Source: RBG-16-64-13 sp963718375 (GTDB lineage Bacteria; Actinomycetota; Thermoleophilia; RBG-16-64-13). From it: 64,000 bases of DNA. The DNA is taken from positions 1 through 64,000 of the forward strand of contig CAVQZD010000005.1 of assembly GCA_963718375.1 (NCBI GenBank), given 5' to 3'. The translations under genes were made by a program, and so were the position numbers. The notes under the pieces were generated by a model. The model saw only the letters and a program-made list of their open reading frames with translations. It did not search any database and had not been told where the DNA came from. This document shows positions 1 to 8,948 of this stretch, piece after piece. The stretch's first letter is position 1. Each line of letters opens with the position of its first letter.

Positions 1-15
1 CCGCCCTGAGTAGGC

Positions 16-21
16 TATACT
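16..21 (+). promoter_or_regulatory. possible -10 box upstream of the tRNA pair
   Basis: TATACT at 16-21 matches the sigma-A -10 consensus in five of six positions and lies about 70 bases before tRNA-His. Its -35 box would fall outside the window, so this is only a candidate. No other gene is visible between base 1 and the tRNA. Confidence 0.3.
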
Positions 22-92
22 TCCCTGCGTTCGCCGGGCGGGGGTGTTCTAGGCCCGCATGGTCCGGCGGCGGAGCCATTCGGAGAAGTCTT

Positions 93-166
93 GGTGAACG
101 TAGCTCAATTGGTAGAGCACTGGGTTGTGGTCCCAGCGGTTGTGGGTTCAAGTCCCATCGTTCACC
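93..166 (+). tRNA. tRNA-His (anticodon GTG)
   Basis: A full cloverleaf is present. The acceptor stem GTGAACG (94-100) pairs with CGTTCAC (159-165). The extra G at 93 faces C166, which is the G-1:C73 pair that histidyl-tRNA synthetase recognises. The anticodon loop at 125-131 carries GTG (127-129) on a CTGGG/CCCAG stem, and the T-loop is TTCAAGT. The 3' CCA is not encoded (CCT follows). Confidence 0.97.
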
Positions 167-178
167 CCTTGAGCATCT

Positions 179-258
179 GCGGGTGTGGCGGAATGGCAGA
201 CGCGCATGCCTTAGGAGCATGTGTCTTTGACGTGGAGGTTCGAGTCCTCTCACCCGCA
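179..258 (+). tRNA. tRNA-Leu (anticodon TAG)
   Basis: The acceptor stem GCGGGTG (179-185) pairs with CACCCGC (251-257), with discriminator A258. The anticodon loop at 210-216 carries TAG (212-214) on a CATGC/GCATG stem, so it reads CUN leucine codons. The gene has the long variable arm of class II tRNAs and a TTCGAGT T-loop. It lies 12 bases after tRNA-His and is probably co-transcribed. CCA is not encoded. Confidence 0.97.
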
Positions 259-296
259 CTCCATCTCACTGGGTCAAGAGCGAAGAAAGGAAAGTC

Positions 297-1724
297 GTGA
301 GGAGCACCCTCAAGGAGCGCGACGGCAACAAGGTCAAGGTCGAGGTCGAGGTCACTCCCGAGGAGCTGAAGGAGGCCTACGACGTCAAGCTGCGCGAGCT
401 TGTGCGCGAGGTGCGCATCCCCGGCTTCAGACCGGGTAAGGCCCCGCTGAACATGGTGCAGCAGAAGCTGGGGGACGAGGCCATCTTGGCCGACGCGATC
501 GACGAGGCGATGAGCCGCTGGTTCGTCCAGGCCATGGTCGACCTCGAGCTTGAGGCGGTAGACCGGCCCGACGTGGACATGGGCGAGGAGCTACCCGTTC
601 TGGACAAGTCGCTCACCTTCAGCGCCGAGGTCGTGGTGATGCCCGAGGTGAAGCTGGGTGAGTACAAGGGCCTCAAGGTGCCCAAGGACTCCACCGAGGT
701 CACCGACGAGGAGATCGAGGAGCGCATCGATCGTCTGCGTAACGAGTTCGCCGAACTGCAGCCGGTGGAGGGTCGCGCCGTCGCCAAGGGAGACTTCGTG
801 CTCGCCGACTTCCAAGCGACCTTGGACGGTGGTGCCGTAGAGGAGCTTGAGACCGCCGACTTTCTGTTCGAGACGGGTGCCGGGCAGATCTTCCCCGAAG
901 TGGATGACCAAGTGGTGGGCATGAACGCCGGCGACAGCAAGACCTTCCCGGTTGCTCTTTCGGAGGATGTCCCCAGCGAAGAGCTCGCCGGCAAGACGGT
1001 GGAGTTCTCGGTGGCCCTCAAGGAGATCAAAGAGAAGGTCCTGCCTGAGATCACCGACGATTGGGTCGCGGAGGTCGCTGAGTTCAAGACGGTGGACGAA
1101 TTCCGAGCCGACGTGCGCACGAGGATGCAGTCTGCCAAGGACTATGCAGCGGCACAGAAGTATCACGCAGCCGCCGTCGGCAAAGCCGCTGACAACGTGA
1201 CCATCGAACTGCCTGATGTGGTCGTGCAGCGGGAGGCAGCGGAGATGCTGGGCGAGCTCCGGAGTTCCGTCGAGGCCCGTGGTCTTACTCTCGAGGGGTA
1301 TATGGCCGCCACCGGCATGCCGATGGAGCAGCTGGTGGAGAGCATGATGCCGCGCGCGGCCCAGAACGTGAAGACCAAGCTGGTGCTTGACGCGGTCGCC
1401 AAGGCGGAGAACCTCGAAGTGGGCGATGAGGAACTTGAGGCGGCCATCGGCCAGATGGCCGCGGCCAACGGCCTGGAAGCCAAAGAACTGGAGAAGCGTC
1501 TGCGCAAGAACGACCGCCTGGACGAGCTGAAGACGCAGATGTTGCGCGATAAAGCGGCCGGACTCATAGCCGAGAACGCGGTGCCGGGTCCGCCCGAGGA
1601 CGAGTCTGGGGCAGGGAAAGAGCCGGCCACCAAGAAAGCTTCTGGGGCGACCGCGAAGTCCAAGGCCAAGGCGGGAAAGGCCGAGACTTCCGCGGAGCCA
1701 GAGGCCGATGCGCTTGCTACGTAG
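297..1724 (+). CDS. tig: trigger factor, ribosome-associated chaperone and prolyl isomerase
   Basis: This chaperone binds nascent chains at the ribosome exit tunnel and catalyses peptidyl-prolyl isomerisation. The order of domains is the family one. The N-terminal ribosome-binding domain carries the signature around GFRPGKAP (residues 43-50). An FKBP-like domain lies at about 165-250 and the helical chaperone domain follows. At 475 residues it is longer than the usual 430-450, because of an Ala/Lys/Glu-rich tail of about 45 residues after the last helix. The GTG start at 297 has GAAAGGA six to twelve bases upstream. It is the first gene of a tig-clpP-clpX-lon proteostasis block, an order also common in Firmicutes and Actinobacteria. 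Confidence 0.97.
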   Translation: MRSTLKERDGNKVKVEVEVTPEELKEAYDVKLRELVREVRIPGFRPGKAPLNMVQQKLGDEAILADAIDEAMSRWFVQAMVDLELEAVDRPDVDMGEELPVLDKSLTFSAEVVVMPEVKLGEYKGLKVPKDSTEVTDEEIEERIDRLRNEFAELQPVEGRAVAKGDFVLADFQATLDGGAVEELETADFLFETGAGQIFPEVDDQVVGMNAGDSKTFPVALSEDVPSEELAGKTVEFSVALKEIKEKVLPEITDDWVAEVAEFKTVDEFRADVRTRMQSAKDYAAAQKYHAAAVGKAADNVTIELPDVVVQREAAEMLGELRSSVEARGLTLEGYMAATGMPMEQLVESMMPRAAQNVKTKLVLDAVAKAENLEVGDEELEAAIGQMAAANGLEAKELEKRLRKNDRLDELKTQMLRDKAAGLIAENAVPGPPEDESGAGKEPATKKASGATAKSKAKAGKAETSAEPEADALAT

Positions 1725-1740
1725 AAAGGACGGCGATTTC

Positions 1741-2325
1741 TTGAGTCCATTGATACCCATGGTGGTCGAGCAGACGGCGAAAGGCGAACGCGCCTTCGAC
1801 ATCTACTCCCGCCTGCTCAACGAACGCATCATCTTCCTGGGCACCGCCATCAACGACCAGGTGGCCAATGTGGTGGTCGCTCAACTCCTGCACTTGGAGT
1901 CGGAAGATCCTGACAAGGACATCTCGATCTACGTCAACAGTCCCGGTGGCAACGTCTACGCAGGTCTGGCCATCTACGACACCATACAGTTCATCAAGCC
2001 GGATGTATCCACCATCTGCGTGGGTATTGCCATGTCGATGGGCGCGTTGCTGCTTTCGGGGGGGGCCAAAGGTAAACGGTACGCACTCCCGAATTCGAAG
2101 ATACTCATCCACCAAGTGTCGGGTGGGTTCGAGGGGCCGGCGACCGACATAGAGATCCACGCCCGCGAAGCGCTCAGTCTGCGCAAGCGGCTCGACGAGA
2201 TCCTGGCGGAACAGACCGGACAGGAACTGGACAAGGTGGAGAAAGATACCGAGCGCGACTACTTCATGACCGCGGAAGAGTCACTAGCGTACGGCATCAT
2301 CGATAAGATACTCGAGCACAGGTAG
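1741..2325 (+). CDS. clpP: ATP-dependent Clp protease proteolytic subunit ClpP
   Basis: Serine peptidase subunit that forms the tetradecameric barrel fed by ClpX, encoded just downstream. From the TTG at 1741 the product has 194 residues, the normal size. The catalytic triad is visible as Ser99 (in AMSMGA), His124 (ILIHQ) and Asp173 (TERDYF). I prefer TTG 1741 because AAAGGA (1725-1730) is correctly spaced before it and the protein then begins close to the usual PMVVEQT segment. An in-frame ATG at 1708 would add 11 basic residues and overlap tig by 17 bases. Only one clpP is present here, while many actinobacteria have two adjacent copies. Confidence 0.95.
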   Translation: MSPLIPMVVEQTAKGERAFDIYSRLLNERIIFLGTAINDQVANVVVAQLLHLESEDPDKDISIYVNSPGGNVYAGLAIYDTIQFIKPDVSTICVGIAMSMGALLLSGGAKGKRYALPNSKILIHQVSGGFEGPATDIEIHAREALSLRKRLDEILAEQTGQELDKVEKDTERDYFMTAEESLAYGIIDKILEHR

Positions 2326-2336
2326 GGGGGCGACTC

Positions 2337-3608
2337 GTGCCGAAGGCGCCAGGAGGGTCCGAGCAGCTGCTGTGTAGCTTCTGTGGTAAGAGTCAGCGTC
2401 AGGTGAAGAAGCTGATAGCGGGTCCGGGAGTGTACATCTGCGACGAGTGCATCGATCTCTGCAACGAGATCATCGACGAGGAGTTCTCGCCGCCCGCGAC
2501 CCTAGACCTCGAAAGCCTTCCTAGGCCCAAAGAGATCTACGGCATCCTCTCTGACTACGTCATCGGGCAGGACGAGGCCAAACGCGCTCTCTCAGTGGCT
2601 GTCTACAACCACTACAAGCGTGTGCACATGGGCACCCACGATGACGGCGAAGTGGAGCTGCAGAAGTCCAACATCCTCCTGCTGGGCCCGACCGGGTGCG
2701 GCAAGACCCTGCTGGCGCAGACCCTTGCGCGCATCCTCAACGTGCCCTTCGCGATCGCCGACGCCACCGCCCTCACCGAGGCCGGCTACGTTGGAGAGGA
2801 TGTGGAGAACATCCTGCTGAAGCTGATCCAAGCGGCGGACTTCGATGTGAAGAAGGCCGAGACGGGCATCATCTACATCGACGAGGTCGACAAGATCGCT
2901 CGTAAGGCCGACAACCCGTCCATCACGCGGGACGTGTCGGGCGAGGGCGTGCAGCAGGCACTACTCAAGATACTGGAGGGCACTCAAGCCAGCGTCCCGC
3001 CCCAAGGGGGCCGCAAGCATCCGCATCAGGAGTTCCTCAACATCGACACCACCAACATCCTCTTCATATGCGGGGGTGCGTTCTCGGGTCTTGAGAAGAT
3101 CATCGAGCGGCGCGTGGGCAAGAAGGGTGTCGGCTTCGGGGCTGAGATCCAGAGCAAGGAGAAGCGCGATGTCGGCGAGGTGTTCGCAAGTGTCCTGCCC
3201 GAGGATCTGCTCGCATTCGGGCTCATCCCTGAGTTCATAGGGCGTCTGCCGGTCATCTCCAACGTGCATCAACTGCGCGAAGAGGACTTGGTGCGCATCC
3301 TCACGGAGCCGAAGAACGCTCTCACCAAGCAGTATCACAAGTTCTTCGCCTATGACGGTGTGGACTTGGTCTTCGCCAAGGACGCTCTGGATGCGATCGC
3401 TGCTCAGGCTCTCAAACTGGAGACGGGGGCTCGCGGGCTCCGGTCTATCATCGAGGCGGCTCTGATAAACGTCATGTTCGAACTCCCCAGCCGCCGCGAC
3501 GTGAGCAAGTGTGTGGTGACGCGCGAGGTCATTGAGAAGAGGATCGACCCGACATTGGTGACCAGCTCCAAGCATGAGGACTTGGAGTTGGATAAAGAAT
3601 CAGCCTGA
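2337..3608 (+). CDS. clpX: ATP-dependent Clp protease ATP-binding subunit ClpX
   Basis: AAA+ unfoldase that recognises tagged substrates and threads them into ClpP. The N-terminal zinc-binding domain has four cysteines at residues 13, 16, 35 and 38. The AAA+ module carries Walker A (GPTGCGKT), the GYVGED pore loop, Walker B with IYIDEVDKI, and a VGFGAE segment where the ClpP-contacting loop is expected. Its 423 residues match the family. The GTG start at 2337 is preceded by AGGTAGGGGGG, which overlaps the clpP stop codon, so clpP and clpX are very likely one transcript. Confidence 0.98.
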   Translation: MPKAPGGSEQLLCSFCGKSQRQVKKLIAGPGVYICDECIDLCNEIIDEEFSPPATLDLESLPRPKEIYGILSDYVIGQDEAKRALSVAVYNHYKRVHMGTHDDGEVELQKSNILLLGPTGCGKTLLAQTLARILNVPFAIADATALTEAGYVGEDVENILLKLIQAADFDVKKAETGIIYIDEVDKIARKADNPSITRDVSGEGVQQALLKILEGTQASVPPQGGRKHPHQEFLNIDTTNILFICGGAFSGLEKIIERRVGKKGVGFGAEIQSKEKRDVGEVFASVLPEDLLAFGLIPEFIGRLPVISNVHQLREEDLVRILTEPKNALTKQYHKFFAYDGVDLVFAKDALDAIAAQALKLETGARGLRSIIEAALINVMFELPSRRDVSKCVVTREVIEKRIDPTLVTSSKHEDLELDKESA

Positions 3609-3649
3609 CACCCGGGGACCCGGATCAAGATGAACCAAAGGCCGGCCCC

Positions 3650-6268
3650 ATGACCGACGAAGCGAAAAGGGCTATCCCGCTCCTGGCCACGCGTGACCTC
3701 GTGCTCTTCCCGGGGACGCTGGCTCCTATCTTCGTAGAGCGGGACAAGGGCGTACGCGCGCTGGAGCAGACTCAGCAATCCTCGGGCCTGCTGATCATGG
3801 CCGTGCAGAAGTCGCCAGCGACCGATGACCCTGGGCCGGATGAGCTTCACGCGGTGGGCACCTTGGCCAAGGTGGTTCAGTTCTCGCGTCTGACTGACGG
3901 CACGCTCAAGGCGCTGGTAGAAGGCAAAGAGCGAGTCAGCATCGAGGCCTTCGACACAGTCACTCCGCTGTTCACCGTGCGCTACAGCACGCTGGGCTCC
4001 AAGACGACCGACAAGGAGCCGCGCCTTCGAGCTCTGATGGACTCCGTGTCTCGGGAGTTCGCCGCCTACGTGGGCCAGACCCCGCAGCTGCCAGAAGAGG
4101 CCGAGACCGCTCTGGAGATGGTCACGGAGCCTGAGGAGATGGTCAACGTCATCGCGGCCAATCTGATAATTGCTCCCGACCGAAAGCAGGACCTGCTCGA
4201 GGGCTCTGAACCCGAGACTCGTCTACTGCGGTTGCTGGAGACCCTCATACACGAGAACGAGTTCATCGCTCTGGAGAATGAGATCTCGGAGCGGGTGCAT
4301 GACAGTTTTGAGCGCCAGCAACGCCGGATGTTCCTGACTGAGCGCATCAAGGTGCTGCAGGAAGAATTGGGCGACGAGGATGAGGAGGTGGGCGAGAAGG
4401 GGGCCTATCTCAAGCAACTCCAGGAGAAGAAGGTCCCTGAGGTCGCGGCGGCCACGCTCACCAAGGAGATCAAGCGCCTGGGTGATCTGCCGCCCCTGTC
4501 GGCTGAGGTGGCGGTAGCGAAGACTTACCTCGACACGGCGCTGGGTCTGCCCTGGGGCCACCGCTCCGGCGCGGCGCTGCCCGACGTGGCCGCGGTCGCG
4601 AGAGTGCTCGATGAGACACACTACGGCCTAAAGAGCGTAAAGGACCGCATCGTCGAGTATCTGGCGGTGGCTTCGCTGCGGGGTGGCACACCGCCGAACA
4701 CTATCCTGTGCCTGGTGGGACCACCAGGCGTAGGCAAGACCTCGGTGGCGCTGGCTACGGCCAAGGGTCTTGAGCGGCCGCTACAGCGCATCAGCTTGGG
4801 CGGAGTCAGAGACGAAGGTGAGATCCGCGGTCACCGCCGCACCTACGTGGGAGCCATGCCGGGGCGCATCATCGACGCCTTGAAGCGCGCGGGCGTCGAC
4901 GACCCGGTGATCGTGTTCGACGAGATCGACAAGATGGAGTCTGATTGGCGGGGAGATCCGGCAGCGGCCCTCATGGAAGTGCTTGACCCGGTACAGAACC
5001 GCGCCTTCAGGGACAACTACCTGGAGCTCGAATACGATCTGTCGCACGTGTTCTTCATAGCGACCGCCAACTACGAAGAGGATATCCCCGAGACTCTGCA
5101 CGACCGGCTAGAGATCATCCGGTTGCCTGGCTATACGGATCGCGAGAAGTCCGAGATAGCGCGGCGTCACTTGGTGCCGAAGATAGCCGAAGAGAGCGGA
5201 CTAGCCGACCTGGGCGACGTGCTGACGCCCGCGGCCCTGCGCCTGCTGATACGCGAGCACACGCGGGAGGCTGGGGTCCGGGAGATGGCGCGCCTGATCG
5301 AGAAGGTGTACAGGCGGCTGGCCCGCATGAAGGTAGAGGGCAAGGCCCTCCCTCGAAAGGTCGGGCCGGGGCGACTGGTCAAGCTCGTGGGTCCCGCGCC
5401 GTTCTTGGCTCCCCGCCTGGGCAATGAACCCCAGGTGGGAGTCAGTCTAGGCCTGGCTTACACGGGCGCGGGGGGCGATGTGCTCCGCATCGAGTGCGTG
5501 GTCACGCCCGGCAAGGGCGACTTTCACCTTACCGGACAGTTGGGCGAGATCATGCAGGAGAGTGTCACGGCCGCCTGGGGATATCTCAAGACCTCGCTGC
5601 CGAGAGACCCATTGCTCTCTCAGTTGTGGCTGTCTTCGCCGGGACGCGCGTATCTGATGGACAACTACCAGCAACCAGAGGTCGATGAAGGCGCTCTCGC
5701 GCGGGGGGCTGAGCCGCGGGGCGCCGCTGACCTGCCAGGGGCGAGTGAGTCTCGAGGCGCCACCGTTTCGCCAGGTGCCGACGGCAAAGTGATCGCGGAG
5801 GAGACCGGCGAACTGGGTCTGAGCGTCGTTGCGCAGCCCGGCGAGAGCAGGGAGCCTGAGCCGCAGCCATCGGAACACGAGGTGCTCTCGGCCCTCGAAG
5901 TGCGGATGCACTTCCCCGAAGGGGGAGTACCCAAAGAGGGTCCTTCGGCCGGCATCGCGGTGGCCACGGCCTTGCTGTCGGCGCTCTTGCAGGCTCCGGT
6001 GCGGCCACGTGTGGCGCTGTCGGGCGAGATCACGCTCACGGGGCAGGTTCTGCCGGTGGGTGGCCTGAAGGAGAAGCTGCTCGCGGCACTGCGCGAGGGG
6101 GTGCGGACTGTGATCTTGCCGAAGATCGTGGCCCCCGAGGTGGACGAACTACCTGGCGAACTCAAGAAGGGGCTAGACATTCAGTATGTCGACAGCTTCG
6201 TGGACGTGGTCCCGTTGGCGTTGGAGCCGGTCGCAAAGACGGGACGAGAGAGTAAGGGGAAGGTCTGA
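3650..6268 (+). CDS. lon: ATP-dependent serine protease Lon
   Basis: Lon degrades misfolded and regulatory proteins in the cytoplasm. The order is the N-terminal substrate-binding domain, a coiled-coil linker, an AAA+ module (GPPGVGKT at residues 357-364, then VIVFDEIDKM) and the C-terminal protease domain. The catalytic dyad is Ser766 in PKEGPSAG and Lys807 in VGGLKEK. The protein has 872 residues, long for Lon. The excess is a low-complexity Gly/Ala/Glu/Arg-rich insertion of about 65 residues (about 679-744, bases 5683-5880) between the start of the protease domain and the catalytic serine strand. Lon lies 41 bases after clpX and 2 bases before valS. No CIRCE or HAIR-like operator was seen upstream. 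Confidence 0.96.
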   Translation: MTDEAKRAIPLLATRDLVLFPGTLAPIFVERDKGVRALEQTQQSSGLLIMAVQKSPATDDPGPDELHAVGTLAKVVQFSRLTDGTLKALVEGKERVSIEAFDTVTPLFTVRYSTLGSKTTDKEPRLRALMDSVSREFAAYVGQTPQLPEEAETALEMVTEPEEMVNVIAANLIIAPDRKQDLLEGSEPETRLLRLLETLIHENEFIALENEISERVHDSFERQQRRMFLTERIKVLQEELGDEDEEVGEKGAYLKQLQEKKVPEVAAATLTKEIKRLGDLPPLSAEVAVAKTYLDTALGLPWGHRSGAALPDVAAVARVLDETHYGLKSVKDRIVEYLAVASLRGGTPPNTILCLVGPPGVGKTSVALATAKGLERPLQRISLGGVRDEGEIRGHRRTYVGAMPGRIIDALKRAGVDDPVIVFDEIDKMESDWRGDPAAALMEVLDPVQNRAFRDNYLELEYDLSHVFFIATANYEEDIPETLHDRLEIIRLPGYTDREKSEIARRHLVPKIAEESGLADLGDVLTPAALRLLIREHTREAGVREMARLIEKVYRRLARMKVEGKALPRKVGPGRLVKLVGPAPFLAPRLGNEPQVGVSLGLAYTGAGGDVLRIECVVTPGKGDFHLTGQLGEIMQESVTAAWGYLKTSLPRDPLLSQLWLSSPGRAYLMDNYQQPEVDEGALARGAEPRGAADLPGASESRGATVSPGADGKVIAEETGELGLSVVAQPGESREPEPQPSEHEVLSALEVRMHFPEGGVPKEGPSAGIAVATALLSALLQAPVRPRVALSGEITLTGQVLPVGGLKEKLLAALREGVRTVILPKIVAPEVDELPGELKKGLDIQYVDSFVDVVPLALEPVAKTGRESKGKV

Positions 6269-6270
6269 TC

Positions 6271-8946
6271 GTGGCAGAGGTGAAGATGGCAGCCCGCTAT
6301 GAGCCTGGCGAGGTGGAGCAGCGTCTCATGAAGCGCTGGCTGGAGAGCGGAGCCTTCGATACCCCCGTGGACGATGCGCGGCCAACGTATAGCGTGCCTA
6401 TCCCTCCGCCGAACGTGACCGGGTCGCTGCACATGGGACACGCCCTCAACGACACCATCCAGGACATCCTCATCCGCTATCACCACCTCAAGGGCTACAA
6501 CACCCTTTGGGTCCTGGGCACCGACCATGCCGGCATAGCCACTCAGAACAAGGTCGAGGGGCGTCTTGCCGAAGAGGGTCTCACCAAGGAGGACCTCGGA
6601 CGTGCCGCCTTCCTAGAACGGGTCTGGGAGTGGCGCCGCGAATACGGCTCCACCATCGTCAGGCAGATGCAGAGTCTGGGGTGCGCGCTGGACTACCAGA
6701 ACGAGCGTTTCACCATGGACGAGGCCTACCAGAAGGCGGTCGCTTCGGTATTCGTGTCCCTCTATGAGAAGGGCGACATCTACCGGGACGTCTACCTGGT
6801 CAATTGGTGCGTGCGCTGCGGCTCAGCCATCTCGGATCTGGAAGTGGAGCACGAGGAGAGGGCTTCCAAGCTCTATCACGTGAAGTATCCGGTGGCAGAT
6901 TCCGACCAGGTGTTGGTGGTGGCCACCACGCGGCCGGAGACCATCCTGGGCGACACGGCCGTTGCCGTGAATCCCAAGGACCCACGCTACGGCAAGTTCG
7001 TGGGCCGCTACGCGGTAGTTCCTTTCGTGGGACGCGAAGTGCCCATCATCGCCGACGAACACGTGGACATCGACTTCGGCACGGGTGCCCTCAAGATCAC
7101 CCCCGGCCACGACCCTGACGACTGGGAGATAGGCATGCGGCACGGCCTACCCAGTGTGTCTGTGATCGGCCCGGACGGTGTCATGACCGAGGAGGCCGCA
7201 GAGTTCGCGGGACTCAGCGCGGGCGAAGCCCGCGAGGCCGTGCTGCGGCGGCTCGAAGAAGAGGGGCTGTTCGTCAAGGCCGAGGACTACCAGCACTCTG
7301 TCGGCACCTGCTATCGCTGCGGCACCACCATCGAGCCGCTTCTCTCCCTGCAATGGTTCATGAAGATGGACCGTCTCGCGCCGCCGGCCATCAAGGCGGT
7401 CGAGGACGGGCGCGTCCGGTTCGTTCCGGAGCGGTGGGGCGACGTCTACCTGGATTGGATGCGCGGTATCCGCCCGTGGTGCATAAGCCGACAGCTGTGG
7501 TGGGGCCATCGCATCCCGGTGTATACCTGCGAAGAGTGCGAGCAGGTGATGGTCACCGACGTGCCGCCGAGCGCCTGCGATAAGTGCGGCGGCCCAGTGC
7601 GGCAGGCGGAGGACGTGCTTGACACTTGGTTCAGCTCGGCGCTCTGGCCGTTCGCGACTCTGGGCTGGCCTGAAGAGACCGCTCGGCTCCACAAGTTCTA
7701 TCCGACGAACGTCCTCTCGACGGCCCGCGACATCATCTACCTGTGGGTCGCTCGGATGATCATGATGGGTCTCGAGTTCAGGGGTGACGTGCCCTTCGCT
7801 GAAGTGATCATCCATCCCACGGTGATGGCGGCCGACGGGAGGCGGATGAGCAAGAGCCTGGGTACGGGGGTGGACCCGCTGGAACTCATCGACCAGTACG
7901 GCGCCGACGCTACACGCTTCGGACTCATCTACATGAGCTCCATGCAGGATGTGAGGTTCAGCTCGGAGCGCATCGAGATGGGGCGCAACTTCGCAAACAA
8001 GATCTGGAACGCGTCGCGCTTCGTGCTTCAGGGTGCCGATGCCAAGGCGACTCCCCGAGCGGAGTTGGCGACGGTGGCCGATCGCTGGATCTTCAGTCGA
8101 CTCGCCGCGGTCACGCAAGAAGTGACGGGCTTGTACGAGCGCTATGACTTCGACGACGTGGCCCGGACCCTGTACCGCTTCGTGTGGAACGAGGTCTGCG
8201 ACTGGTATATCGAGGTGGCGAAGACGCGGCTGTACAGCGACGATGAAGGCGAGCGCCTGCAGGTGAGTGGCAATCTGCTGGTACTCTTGGAGCGCGTGAT
8301 GCTGCTCCTGCACCCGGTGATGCCCTTCCTGACCGAGGAGATCTTCTGCAACTTGCCGGGGAGCGGATCGGATCTCCGCCCGGGGACTATATTCGAATCC
8401 AGTTACCCGGAGATCCCCGCAGACTGGCATGACCCGGTGGCCGAGGCAGGCATGGAGCGCTTCGTCGGTGTCGTGAGCGGCCTGCGGTCGACCAGGGAAG
8501 AGTTGGGCTTGGCTCGGGATGTCGTGGGCCAGGTGCGCGTGGTCGAAGAGAGCCCCGGCTCTGCTGAGGCGCTTGTCGATCTGAAGGAGGCCTTCCGGCA
8601 GCTCTCGGGCTGCGAGCTGGTGCAGGTCGGGTCCGCGGGGGCCACGCCGGCCGGGCGCTTCGCCTCAGTGACCGTCCCTGGGGTCAAAGCGCTGCTGGAT
8701 CTTGAGGGGCTGGTGGACGTGGAGAAAGAACAGGCGCGTCTCGTGAACAAGGCGCAGAAGGCATACTCCGAGGTGATGAAGTGCGGCGCCAAGCTCAACA
8801 ATGATGGGTTCGTAGCCAAAGCACCCACCGAAGTGGTGGAGGAGGAGCGCGGACGTCTGGCGACGGCCGAGGCCGCGCTGGCTGAGGCTCAGACCCAGTA
8901 TCGTGAACGGGTGGGTGGAGAACTCCCCCTGAAACAAGGGAAGTGA
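6271..8946 (+). CDS. valS: valine--tRNA ligase
   Basis: Class I aminoacyl-tRNA synthetase that charges tRNA-Val, with an editing domain to clear threonine. The HIGH motif appears as HMGH (residues 54-57) and KMSKS as RMSKS (525-529). The CP1 editing domain lies between them and includes TTRPETILGDTAVAVNP. Zinc-type cysteine pairs occur near residues 184-187 and 349-352. The anticodon-binding domain and a C-terminal coiled coil complete 891 residues, a full-length ValS. The GTG start is two bases after the lon stop with AAGGGGAAGG upstream. The position beside folC is widely conserved. Confidence 0.98.
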   Translation: MAEVKMAARYEPGEVEQRLMKRWLESGAFDTPVDDARPTYSVPIPPPNVTGSLHMGHALNDTIQDILIRYHHLKGYNTLWVLGTDHAGIATQNKVEGRLAEEGLTKEDLGRAAFLERVWEWRREYGSTIVRQMQSLGCALDYQNERFTMDEAYQKAVASVFVSLYEKGDIYRDVYLVNWCVRCGSAISDLEVEHEERASKLYHVKYPVADSDQVLVVATTRPETILGDTAVAVNPKDPRYGKFVGRYAVVPFVGREVPIIADEHVDIDFGTGALKITPGHDPDDWEIGMRHGLPSVSVIGPDGVMTEEAAEFAGLSAGEAREAVLRRLEEEGLFVKAEDYQHSVGTCYRCGTTIEPLLSLQWFMKMDRLAPPAIKAVEDGRVRFVPERWGDVYLDWMRGIRPWCISRQLWWGHRIPVYTCEECEQVMVTDVPPSACDKCGGPVRQAEDVLDTWFSSALWPFATLGWPEETARLHKFYPTNVLSTARDIIYLWVARMIMMGLEFRGDVPFAEVIIHPTVMAADGRRMSKSLGTGVDPLELIDQYGADATRFGLIYMSSMQDVRFSSERIEMGRNFANKIWNASRFVLQGADAKATPRAELATVADRWIFSRLAAVTQEVTGLYERYDFDDVARTLYRFVWNEVCDWYIEVAKTRLYSDDEGERLQVSGNLLVLLERVMLLLHPVMPFLTEEIFCNLPGSGSDLRPGTIFESSYPEIPADWHDPVAEAGMERFVGVVSGLRSTREELGLARDVVGQVRVVEESPGSAEALVDLKEAFRQLSGCELVQVGSAGATPAGRFASVTVPGVKALLDLEGLVDVEKEQARLVNKAQKAYSEVMKCGAKLNNDGFVAKAPTEVVEEERGRLATAEAALAEAQTQYRERVGGELPLKQGK

Positions 8947-8948
8947 CA

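Noticed and set aside
91..300. Open frame across the two tRNA genes
   Set aside because: It is fully explained by the tRNAs. No ribosome site and no protein-like sequence.
1708..1740. ATG 1708 as the clpP start
   Set aside because: It overlaps tig and adds residues absent from the family. The TTG at 1741 is better placed after AAAGGA.
7147..8430. 427-codon antisense frame inside valS, and similar long antisense frames at 36802-38154, 40366-41574 and 46593-47735
   Set aside because: High GC in third codon positions leaves the opposite strand free of stops. The sense genes have full homology and the antisense products are His/Arg/Gly-rich and unrecognisable.
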